Shown here piece after piece: positions 17,901-24,307 of a stretch of 64,000 nucleotides of DNA. Both the position numbers and the translations under genes were made by a program. The stretch is from Granulicella aggregans. Its GTDB lineage: Bacteria; Acidobacteriota; Terriglobia; Terriglobales; Acidobacteriaceae. Within the stretch, counting starts at the first letter, position 1; every line of letters begins with the position of its first letter. Below the pieces are notes generated by a model. That model was not told the origin of the DNA and searched no databases. It was given only the letters and a program-made list of their open reading frames with translations. The DNA lies in NCBI RefSeq assembly GCF_014203275.1, contig NZ_JACHIP010000004.1:682001-746000 (forward strand), given 5' to 3'.

Positions 17901-20900
17901 TGTGTCTGGCGAGAATTCAACAAACAGTGCGATTCAGACGGCTATCGACGGAGCCACTCCGGGCGATCTGATCCTGGTCAGCCCCGGTGTCTATCAGGAG
18001 ATGGTGTTGATGTGGAAGCCGGTCCGGCTACAGGGTTCAGGAGCCGGCGGCACGATCATCAACGCCAACACTCATCCTTCGGGCAAGCTAGATCCGTGGC
18101 GGCGGCAGGTCAACTGCCTCTTCGGGCTGGCGCTGAATGGAAGCCTGCTGAGCGCCGGAAATGCATATGATCCGACCGGCACCTACACATGTTCTCCGTT
18201 GATGCGGGGCGCGGTCGACCCGCTGCCGCTCGAAGGCATCGTGGGCTGGGATACAACACTGAACGGCAACCTCGCACAACTGCTCCAGGAGCCTTCGCTG
18301 ATGGGCGCTTATGAAGGCGCTGGAATCACGGTTCTGGCGAAGGGCGAGAACATGAGTATCGGCCTTGCCAGCACTGGAGCGGCGGGGACGGAGGGAGACT
18401 TCCCGACTGGCTCTCGTGTGCTTACCAACAGCGTTGCGGATTGCAATAAATTCCAGAGCAACTTCTGGTGCAATCCGTCGCGGATCGATGGCTTCTCGAT
18501 CACGAACAGTTCACAGGGCGGCGGCGGTATCTTCGCCCACGCCTGGAACCACAACCTGGAGGTCTCCAATAATCGAATCTACGGCAATGCCGGTACACTC
18601 TCTGGCGGAATCAATATCGGCCAGGGCGAGACACCGGACCCGACTTTCAACGCACTCAACGTCGAGATGCCGTTCAATTTCGAGACGAACGTGCTAGTCC
18701 ATAACAACTCCGTAACAGCGAATACTTCTTACGGCGACGAGTTATTCTCATCCTCGCCGTCGGCGGCGGGCGGTGTCACGTTCTGTACCGGCGCGGACTA
18801 CTACCACTTCAACTACAACTGGGTTTGCGGCAACCTGAGCACTGGAGATGGCGGTGGGCTGGTTCACGAGGGCTTCAGCTATAACGGAGACATCTCGCAC
18901 AACTGGATCCTATTCAATCAGAGCAATAACATTACCCTGCCGACGAATGGCGGCGGCATCGCGGTTCTTGGCGCTGCCCCGGATGGAACGACCCCGGCCG
19001 GGACAGAGTGCGGCAACACAGCGGCCGATGCCGACTGCGCGCCCGGTCTGAGCGATGGCACGGGACCGAACCTGGTCATCGACAGCAACGTGATCATGGG
19101 TAATACGGCGGAGAGCGGCAGCGGCGGCGGTATCCGGTTGCAGACGGTGAACGGGACAGATGTGACCCGCACACCTCTTCTGCCAGGACTTTGGAACTCT
19201 GTGACGGTGACGAACAACATCGTCTCGAACAACGTCGCAGGTTGGGACGGTGGCGGCATCTCGTTACAGGATGCGCTGAACGTGAAGATCATCAACAACA
19301 CGGTTGCGTCAAACGATACGACGGCCTCGGCTGGCGTTCTGTTCAATACGATCGGAGCGCCGGGTGCAAGCACGCCTCCTCCGGGATGCGACCCAAGCAC
19401 GAATCCCACATGCGCGGGCAAGCAAGTCCTGACGTCGACGCCTCAGGCCGCTGGATTGGTGACGATGCAGAATACCGCAAACCTTGCCACTCAGATGCCG
19501 AAGAACGTCATATGCCCCGCAGGGAATTTCAGTGGCGGGATACTTAAGGCGCTCAACGGGACCTGCACGACGTTCTCCTATCCACTGCTGGCGAATAATC
19601 TCTTCTGGCAGAACCGCATCTTCAACATCCAAGTAGGCGGATTGGGGACAGGCAATCTGAATCAGCAAAACTTGGTGACGCTGCTGCCGCAGCTGAGCCA
19701 GACGTCGACCGGGCAATGCGCGGCAGGACCCGGCTATTGGGATATCGGCGTCCGTGGAGACACGGGGCCGCACGACCACTCCTCTACGGTGACTCTCAAT
19801 CCAACGTATTCGATCCTGTCGGACACGACCGGCTACGGGATATCAAACTCCTCGACGAATCCAAACGTGGCGAGCCAGTATTGCAATGGATCGCGTGTGC
19901 CACCCGAGTTAGGCGGCACGGCCAATCCATTCGGGTTCCAGGTGCCTCCGGGAATTTCGGATGCGACTGTACCCAACCCGGTCTTCAACCTGACGCCGGC
20001 GGCTACGGTTGATGAAGGCAACAATTGGATCAACCTGACTTATGGTCCACTGAGCCTGGGGAACCCAACCCTTGCGTCTGCCACACTTCCGACGGCAAGC
20101 GGGACGGCGAATGGCAATTACAGCCTAACGAGTACATCGACGTCGGCTATCGGAGTCATCAAGAACACGGGCCTATCTGCGATCAATTACGGAGAGGCGC
20201 CCTCGGTCGATATTCTGGGCACACCTCGTAAGACGAATGGTGCCGTGGATATCGGTGCGGTGGAATATGTTCCGCCGGCTTACGCCATCGCGAGCATCAC
20301 GCCCACTTCGCTCGCCTTCGGCAATGTCGTTACGGGAACAACGAGTGCCTCACAGACGCTCACTCTTTCGAACACCGGTGGAGCAAGTCTGACGGGAATT
20401 GCGCTTGTCTTCTCGTCGCCCACTTACTCGCGGCCAGCGGGGACGGCGGGAGGTACCTGCACGGCGACATTAGCCGCCGGCACGACGTGTACGATCAACG
20501 TGGTATTTACGCCGACCACGGCGGTAGCGGTCAACGCAACGCTGGCTGTAAATGGCAGCGTGACGGTGACTGGTTCGCCGGTCGCACTGAGCGGTACAGG
20601 CGTGGCTCCACTGCCGGTCGTAAGCATCACGCCTACGGCGCTTGCCTTCGGAAATGTCGTCAATGGCTCCACCAGTCCGTCGAAGACACTGACGTTGTCG
20701 AACACGGGCAATGCCACTTTCACGGGCATCGCGCTAACCTTCTCGTCGCCACGCTACTCGCGGCCGGCGGGAACGGCGGGCGGGACTTGCGGAACGACGC
20801 TTGCTGCGGCCGCCACCTGCACGATCAATGTGGTGTTCGCGCCGACAGCGAGCGGTGCTGTGAACGCAACGCTGGGAGTTACGGGGACGAACGCTGCCGT

Positions 20901-21306
20901 AACTGGTTCGCCGGTGGGCCTGAGTGGAACAGGAGTTCTTCCGGGAACCGCTTCGATCACTCCTAACCCGCTGACGATCACGCTAGCGGCAGGCGGTAAC
21001 CCGCGCGGCGGTACGGGAACCGTCACGCTGACGAATACTTCAACTAACGCCGCGCCGGTAACGGTCACTTCGGTGGCGGTGAGTTCGGGCGCCGGCAGTA
21101 ACATCCTGACGTGGTTCTTCAATGCCATCGCTGGGCAGGATACCTGCACAGGCACCGTGCTTGCGCCTGGAGCCACCTGCACGGTTGGCGTCAGGTTTAC
21201 GAATGTGACGGCGGCAAGCGGTGCGAATCGAGCGGGAACGATTGTCTTCACCGACAACGCAACTGGCAATTCGCAGACTGGAGTGCTTACCGGGCATGCG
21301 AATTGA
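11983..21306 (+). CDS. giant secreted mosaic protein with degenerate cupredoxin, SdrB-like, beta-helix and HYDIN-like regions
   Basis: 3107 residues, ATG preceded by AGGAGAG, signal peptide ending ALGQ (about 25). Order: cupredoxin-like domains to about 440 with no HxH copper motifs (LRMHVPS replaces HPxHxHG); two cadherin/VCBS-like domains (about 450-650); a long region with SdrB-like blocks, such as KISVFVYEDDFPLNGEND (about 852) and TTFFDANGDGIRQPGEQG (about 1171); an IPT/TIG-like stretch (about 1870); a right-handed beta-helix (about 1985-2750) starting QTAIDGATPGDLILVSPGVY; and two close plus one diverged choice-of-anchor-D/HYDIN-like repeats (2770-3107). It lacks an obvious membrane anchor or sorting signal. 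Overall design recalls very large multicopper-type surface proteins discussed in metal oxidation and reduction (MofA, OmpB), but copper ligands are lost. It is probably a surface scaffold for the two upstream proteins. Confidence 0.8.
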   Translation: MRLSHHKFALSAVCCLLGAATALGQSVSLTAAASSAVLPDGQTVPMWGLSCAPTLPSLPPLPILTASCAAANPNAAGAWSPVIITVAATLLTGPASLTINLTNNLPVPTSLTIVGQVGGGLGDTTKEMAVPSPTHAQQGTTWPIANGGSTYQPPPQGTRVQSFAQELPAGSGPTALTWPNLRPGTYLIESGTHPSIQGPMGLYGILVVTQPAVAAVPGMAYPNVNYNADVPLIMSEIDPVQNSAVAKAVATPGFSETMVWSGQPGGCGYPGSTTYGQCYPPAVNYSPLYYMVNGVSLDRSNLGSSVFSTTPAIGVTGQVLVRMVNAGLRMHVPSIVGSTAGSAVPVAPVLGTVLPAASGFSLIAEDGNVLPGTPRVQSEVFMAAGKTYDVMINVPSIPLPTLTNPVPTLPTALPIFDRQLSLSANNQRDGGMQAYISVNGAAAPSNAQTGAKANADSYIVIANTPLAVSDPAKGVIANDVGVYGVQMSPTAPAPAHGTVSLSPDGTFTYTPDTSWTSTTTDSFVYQANGKASLTAIVSLGACTGSCLGGAPTPGNASYTSNVASLYHVGPPGVLMYATDPQGHPMTASTAMAVGGGSVILNPDGSFTASPTTAASGTPATVTFQYKVANSQGTSSTNLGTATVTFLPGSGLKVNVLDAPVGTVGTIGKAITDYRWIIEEDRTFQVDPSKETISTTNPVQSLGTNFHTSYMPVIATGCVGTLACESGQTMGGAPVVCDIGDGVCRTTASQQTPVDPSQVHLDPNRHYYISILPGDAGNSFTYGGGAPQPVNPTDPNSPSRQFDITKDCGAYTGPSGNWEPGKGQCGHGMGGAQIPPAAIAAKSVNVLLQETPFQPAKISVFVYEDDFPLNGENDAGGGVDILAPNEPGLGGFEVRLWDDAGGTGGATGQLTYDMFNMPLSNSLAGTIDPVTTLNACPITAAPDGIVGRIVTCPKFESDGKTLSPLAGQAIIANMMPGRYGVQANPGADRTGKGEEWLQTNTLDGQKAHDSFIKQGGPAYFQEFGPAGFHVSIGFAQPALINARLAGVCNGSDINVTGTNCHNKVTGKITMMRQSHPPDQRLYSSGTNDALSFTQCYVSLGDPDGEDFAFAKCDANGNFELDNIPDGDWRITAFDQWNDQIVDGLSTPVRLTNGTGYNFTNLAVQQWQTNVSTTTFFDANGDGIRQPGEQGLALVPTNVRFRDGSFSNFNNTDLNGYAAFNEEFPLFNWYTIEADTTRYKSTGVHVVYDGGGPAATSGIAANLAGTAESSSLPTNLRFPGSVYCNTADCTDIPKGIKAGPGGSTTGIVSTGRIDPPWVTSEGWQGFIGQYEFLEFGKTPFVTGENGGIHGEVVYASTRPFDDPSLLTHLSWTPNVPGVTVNLYQESTAADGTTSLKMVDTTKTSSWDDWAQGFRSDGVPNMNCPGQASSSGGDPFYFTLQNTPFFLDQYNATYNNGTQHTLPNNSQFKCYDGLHNFNQVQPAPYDGAYKFPSVTSRNPSTGAEAGTNCTVCKANPTGDGTQMLPAGKYVVEVVVPPGYELVKEEDKNILIGDNYIAPVTQEFGGLGSIFILPDQAEVTSLYNANNAQNSTNTLGRTTYPTSDVAGSTDTAWPCVGASRVVPDFISLFPGSAEVAPFAGATRNLCDRKEVTLGDQTSALAKFWIFSSTHVAAHFTGFILDDLSSEFDPFSPQFGEKFAVPNLPVSIKDFAGNEVERVYADQWGTYNGLNYSTWEVNPPNPTGYAPTMMVACMNDPGTGATPDQYFNPSYSQFCYEIPYMPGQTQYMDTPVVPTAAFAEGYNPPDCNYPSGTPAIGSVIGSDAAGAVGGSSGKGPWVSGTGTGHTLTITALGDRPVPNPAYTGPQATQAPFNQKFVTRHYGFGTQCTAIGAGCTAVSSVTIGGISAPIGTWSDTSIAVTVPANVPSCAANGTTPLQRNGTGNMKYAAQCGEVVITSGTGQKSIDSITVTVGGKPPSVVSGENSTNSAIQTAIDGATPGDLILVSPGVYQEMVLMWKPVRLQGSGAGGTIINANTHPSGKLDPWRRQVNCLFGLALNGSLLSAGNAYDPTGTYTCSPLMRGAVDPLPLEGIVGWDTTLNGNLAQLLQEPSLMGAYEGAGITVLAKGENMSIGLASTGAAGTEGDFPTGSRVLTNSVADCNKFQSNFWCNPSRIDGFSITNSSQGGGGIFAHAWNHNLEVSNNRIYGNAGTLSGGINIGQGETPDPTFNALNVEMPFNFETNVLVHNNSVTANTSYGDELFSSSPSAAGGVTFCTGADYYHFNYNWVCGNLSTGDGGGLVHEGFSYNGDISHNWILFNQSNNITLPTNGGGIAVLGAAPDGTTPAGTECGNTAADADCAPGLSDGTGPNLVIDSNVIMGNTAESGSGGGIRLQTVNGTDVTRTPLLPGLWNSVTVTNNIVSNNVAGWDGGGISLQDALNVKIINNTVASNDTTASAGVLFNTIGAPGASTPPPGCDPSTNPTCAGKQVLTSTPQAAGLVTMQNTANLATQMPKNVICPAGNFSGGILKALNGTCTTFSYPLLANNLFWQNRIFNIQVGGLGTGNLNQQNLVTLLPQLSQTSTGQCAAGPGYWDIGVRGDTGPHDHSSTVTLNPTYSILSDTTGYGISNSSTNPNVASQYCNGSRVPPELGGTANPFGFQVPPGISDATVPNPVFNLTPAATVDEGNNWINLTYGPLSLGNPTLASATLPTASGTANGNYSLTSTSTSAIGVIKNTGLSAINYGEAPSVDILGTPRKTNGAVDIGAVEYVPPAYAIASITPTSLAFGNVVTGTTSASQTLTLSNTGGASLTGIALVFSSPTYSRPAGTAGGTCTATLAAGTTCTINVVFTPTTAVAVNATLAVNGSVTVTGSPVALSGTGVAPLPVVSITPTALAFGNVVNGSTSPSKTLTLSNTGNATFTGIALTFSSPRYSRPAGTAGGTCGTTLAAAATCTINVVFAPTASGAVNATLGVTGTNAAVTGSPVGLSGTGVLPGTASITPNPLTITLAAGGNPRGGTGTVTLTNTSTNAAPVTVTSVAVSSGAGSNILTWFFNAIAGQDTCTGTVLAPGATCTVGVRFTNVTAASGANRAGTIVFTDNATGNSQTGVLTGHAN

Positions 21307-21334
21307 GAGCATAGAGCGTAGAAAGTAACAATTG

Positions 21335-21372
21335 CTCATGCTGCTTCCGATATGCATCGGGAGCAGCATGAG
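21335..21372 (+). terminator. strong hairpin terminator after the giant gene
   Basis: A 17-bp stem with one G-T wobble (CTCATGCTGCTTCCGAT paired with ATCGGGAGCAGCATGAG) and a four-base ATGC loop, 28 bp after the stop. The following T tract is short (ATTTG), so it may act as an mRNA 3' end or processing site rather than a full intrinsic terminator. It abuts an in-frame ATG at 21375, arguing against that as the next gene's start. Confidence 0.75.
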
Positions 21373-21392
21373 ATTTGAAGGGAATGGGATTC

Positions 21393-21995
21393 ATGGATCG
21401 TCAATCGCTTGCGAGACGCAACGTTTCCAAGATCAGATTTGGTAATAGGCAGGCATCAATGAACAGTAAATCCAAGCCGGTTTTTTCCGGTATTTTTGCA
21501 TCATTATTCGCGATTATTCTCCCTGCGATTCCTTACGCGGCGGCACAAGGCACCGGGACGTCAGTGAAACCCGTGGGGCAGGTAGCGTCAAACAACTCGT
21601 CCTCTGTCAGTTCGCCGACACCCGTGCGGCGTGCCGTCTCTATGTCGCCCCGCGCAATCGAGCATTATCAGCTCATATGGGGAGTAGAAAACCTGGACGT
21701 CAAGGCGGTGGAGTCCGGGCAGATGATTCGATTCAGCTACACGGTGTTGGATCCCGTGAAGGCGGCTATCTTGAACGACAAGAAGGTGAATCCATCGCTC
21801 ATCGACGAACAGGCGCGAGTGAGGCTCGAGATTCCGACAATGGAAAAAGTAGGTCAATTGCGGCAAAGCAGTACCCCCGAGGTCGGTAAGTCCTACTGGA
21901 TGGTTTTTTCAAATAAGGGTGGGATTGTTAAGCCTGGTGATCGTGTAAGTGTGATTATAGGAAGGTTCAAAGCGGATGGACTTTACGTTCGGTGA
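21393..21995 (+). CDS. small secreted protein of unknown function
   Basis: 200 residues from ATG 21393, which has GAAGGGA nine bases upstream; an alternative ATG at 21459 would give a more ordinary signal peptide (MNSKSKPVFSG, hydrophobic core, cleavage near YAAAQ) but has a weak ribosome site. After a Ser/Thr-rich linker, the mature domain (about 110 residues, from RAIEHYQLIWGVENLDV to FKADGLYVR) looks like a compact beta-rich fold. I do not recognise a family. It follows the terminator hairpin of the giant gene and precedes a LolA-like gene in the same direction. It probably belongs to the envelope or metal-handling unit by location only. Confidence 0.65.
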   Translation: MDRQSLARRNVSKIRFGNRQASMNSKSKPVFSGIFASLFAIILPAIPYAAAQGTGTSVKPVGQVASNNSSSVSSPTPVRRAVSMSPRAIEHYQLIWGVENLDVKAVESGQMIRFSYTVLDPVKAAILNDKKVNPSLIDEQARVRLEIPTMEKVGQLRQSSTPEVGKSYWMVFSNKGGIVKPGDRVSVIIGRFKADGLYVR

Positions 21996-22059
21996 CTGGT
22001 GGAATGGGCCTGCTGGCTGGCTCGAGTAGAAATCTTGGTACGTTTTGGAGGAGATTGGA

Positions 22060-22974
22060 ATGTTTTCCAGATTGATGATGAGTTGTTTATTGGGATGTTC
22101 GGTAGCTTCACTTGCGAGGGCGGCGGAGTTGCCGCAACCTACCGCAAAGCTTACGGCGGCTGAGATCGCCGATAAAAATGCGACTGCCCGCGGTGGGTTG
22201 ACCAAGTGGCGCGCGGTGCAAACCTTGAGTATCACCGGGAAGATGGAGGCAGGAGGAAATAGTCGTCCTACATTGCCCTTACCTGGAATTAAGGGAAAAG
22301 ATTCCCTGCCCCCGCCCAGGCCGGTTGAGCAAGTGCGACTGCCATTCGTCATGGAACTGAAAAGACCCAAAAGGATGAGGGTTGAGGTGACGTTCGCGGG
22401 ACAGAACGCGATCCAGATCTACGATGGCAAGGATGGCTGGAAGCTGCGACCATTTCTTAACCGGCGCGAGGTAGAGCCTTACACGGAAGCTGAAATCAAG
22501 ATGGCTGCTACTCAGTCGGAGCTCGACGGTCCGCTTATCGACTACGCCGCCAAAGGAACCAGCATCGAGTTGGCTAGTCTGGATAAAGTGGAAGGCCACG
22601 ACAGTTATAAGTTGAAGTTGACCATAAAAGATGGAACGACCAGATACCTCTGGATCGATGCAACAACGTTTCTCGATCTGAAGATGGAAGGTGATCCTGC
22701 GCGTCTCGACGGCAGGCCACGGCCGGTTGAGATCTACTTTCGCGACTTCCGGGCGGTAAGTGGATTGGAGATTCCCTTCGTGGTCGAGACGAAGGTGCTC
22801 AATCCGACCGTACAAGGAAGGGGAGGCGCGCCGGTGGCGAGTGAACAGATGACGCTGGAAAAGGTGGAGGTGAATCCAGCATTGAACGACGCTTTGTTCA
22901 CTAAGGCCGATCTGGTTGCATTAGCAGGGAGCCAGACGTTTGCGACAAGAGTCTCCAAGCCAGTGATCCATTAG
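22060..22974 (+). CDS. LolA-like outer-membrane lipoprotein-sorting-type periplasmic protein
   Basis: 304 residues. ATG 22060 is preceded by GGAGGAG at a six-base spacing and begins a signal peptide ending LARAAE (about 22). The body contains features of the LolA/LolB-like fold: ENQKMR-like opening EIADKNATARGGLTKWRAVQTL, then KRPKRMRVEVTF, QIYDGKDGWKLRPF, HDSYKLKLTIKDGTTRYLWID and PVEIYFRDFRAVSGLEIPF. Such proteins bind acyl chains or act as periplasmic accessory factors; the specific ligand is unknown. It lies 13 bp upstream of the RND adaptor gene, so it is almost certainly co-transcribed with the pump. It could deliver or sense something linked to that pump, which is inference. Confidence 0.75.
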   Translation: MFSRLMMSCLLGCSVASLARAAELPQPTAKLTAAEIADKNATARGGLTKWRAVQTLSITGKMEAGGNSRPTLPLPGIKGKDSLPPPRPVEQVRLPFVMELKRPKRMRVEVTFAGQNAIQIYDGKDGWKLRPFLNRREVEPYTEAEIKMAATQSELDGPLIDYAAKGTSIELASLDKVEGHDSYKLKLTIKDGTTRYLWIDATTFLDLKMEGDPARLDGRPRPVEIYFRDFRAVSGLEIPFVVETKVLNPTVQGRGGAPVASEQMTLEKVEVNPALNDALFTKADLVALAGSQTFATRVSKPVIH

Positions 22975-22987
22975 AGGAGAGACGTAG

Positions 22988-24307
22988 ATGGCGAAGAGGG
23001 CGGTCTATCTCGTTGCGCTTCTGATGGTGCTTGCCGCCGGGGTGGCGATCGGCCACTTTGCGCTGAAGCCGGCAGGGGCAGAGACTGCGCGCCTGCCCTT
23101 GTACTATGAAGACCCCATGCATCCTTCCTATCGGTCTCGCGGGCCCGGAAAGGCCCCGGACTGCGGTATGGATCTGGTGGCGGTCTATGCGGAGGATCTG
23201 CAGGGCAGGCGTTCGACGGTGGCCGGCCCAGGATCGATGGCCTTGCATATCGATGCCGGCACGCAAAGACAATACGGCATACAGGTCGAACAGGTTGAGC
23301 CGGTCAGCAAAGCTTCAAGCGGAGGAACGGTTCGCTTCTTCGGGAGCGTAGCGGCGGATGAGTCACGAATCTATCGGGTGAATCTGGGAACCGAAGGATA
23401 CGTGAAGGAGACCCATGGTGACTCGGTTGGAGAGAGGGTCGCCAAGGATCAGCGCCTGGCTACGGTATACGCTCCGGAGTTCCTTGCGGTAGTCGGGGGC
23501 TATCTCTCTGCGAACGAGCGCACGATGCAACCAACCGTGCCGATGAAGGACAACTCCGCTCCTACCGCTAATGCCGCGAGCGCGCAGGCAAGAGCCGATC
23601 GATTGAGAAATCTCGGGATGAGCGACTCACAGATCCAGGAGGTCAGCACCTCGCGGAAGATTCCCGAAGACGTGTACGTGGTCTCGCCGACCGATGGATA
23701 TGTATTGGCACGCAATATCTCACCCGGCTTGCGGTTTGAGCGCCACACTGATCTTTACAGCATTGCCGACCTGAGCCGAGTGTGGATCCTGGCGCAGGTG
23801 TCTGGGGATGAGGCGGCAACATTACGGCCTGGTTCTCTGGCCGAGATTGTTCTTCCGGATGGCGGAGGCAGACTGAAAGCACGAGTGAGCGATGCGCTGC
23901 CTGAGGTCGATGCGACGAGTCACACGGTTACGGTGCGGCTAGAGGCAGACAATCCGAGGGCGCGGTTGCGGCCGAACATGTTTGTTACGGTAGAGGCGGC
24001 GGGAGGAGCGCGCGGCACCGAACTTGCTGTGCCGGCGGACGCCGTTGTCGATTCCGGCCTATCGAAGCGCGTTTTCGTCGAGACAGCGGAAGGATACTTT
24101 GAGCCGCGCGAGGTAGAGACGGGCTGGCATCGTGGAGACAGGGTGCAGATTACGAAGGGATTGACTGGCGGAGAGACGGTTGCGGCCGCGGGAACATTTT
24201 TGATCGATTCAGAGAGTAAGCTCCATGGGCTTTCCGGTACGGCAAAAGCTCCTCCTCCAGGTGCGCAGGCGGCGGCGCCTGAGTTACAAAGCGGGACGTC
24301 GCGATGA
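22988..24307 (+). CDS. cusB: RND efflux periplasmic adaptor (CusB/CzcB type)
   Basis: 439-residue membrane-fusion protein linking an inner-membrane RND pump to the outer membrane. An N-terminal hydrophobic anchor (1-25) is followed by a heavy-metal-binding-like segment, YYEDPMHPSYRS and KAPDCGMDL (about 38-65). This matches the CPMHP...CPxCGM domain of copper adaptors but with Asp and Ala replacing two cysteines. Then come the barrel-sandwich and coiled-coil hairpin (about 115-240, with VSPTDGYVLARNISPG) and the beta-barrel and membrane-proximal parts (ILAQVSGDEAATLRPG; ELAVPADAVVDSG). The ATG of cusA overlaps its stop by ATGA. Export of Cu(I) or Ag(I) is the likely role, by family and by the copper proteins upstream. 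Confidence 0.9.
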   Translation: MAKRAVYLVALLMVLAAGVAIGHFALKPAGAETARLPLYYEDPMHPSYRSRGPGKAPDCGMDLVAVYAEDLQGRRSTVAGPGSMALHIDAGTQRQYGIQVEQVEPVSKASSGGTVRFFGSVAADESRIYRVNLGTEGYVKETHGDSVGERVAKDQRLATVYAPEFLAVVGGYLSANERTMQPTVPMKDNSAPTANAASAQARADRLRNLGMSDSQIQEVSTSRKIPEDVYVVSPTDGYVLARNISPGLRFERHTDLYSIADLSRVWILAQVSGDEAATLRPGSLAEIVLPDGGGRLKARVSDALPEVDATSHTVTVRLEADNPRARLRPNMFVTVEAAGGARGTELAVPADAVVDSGLSKRVFVETAEGYFEPREVETGWHRGDRVQITKGLTGGETVAAAGTFLIDSESKLHGLSGTAKAPPPGAQAAAPELQSGTSR

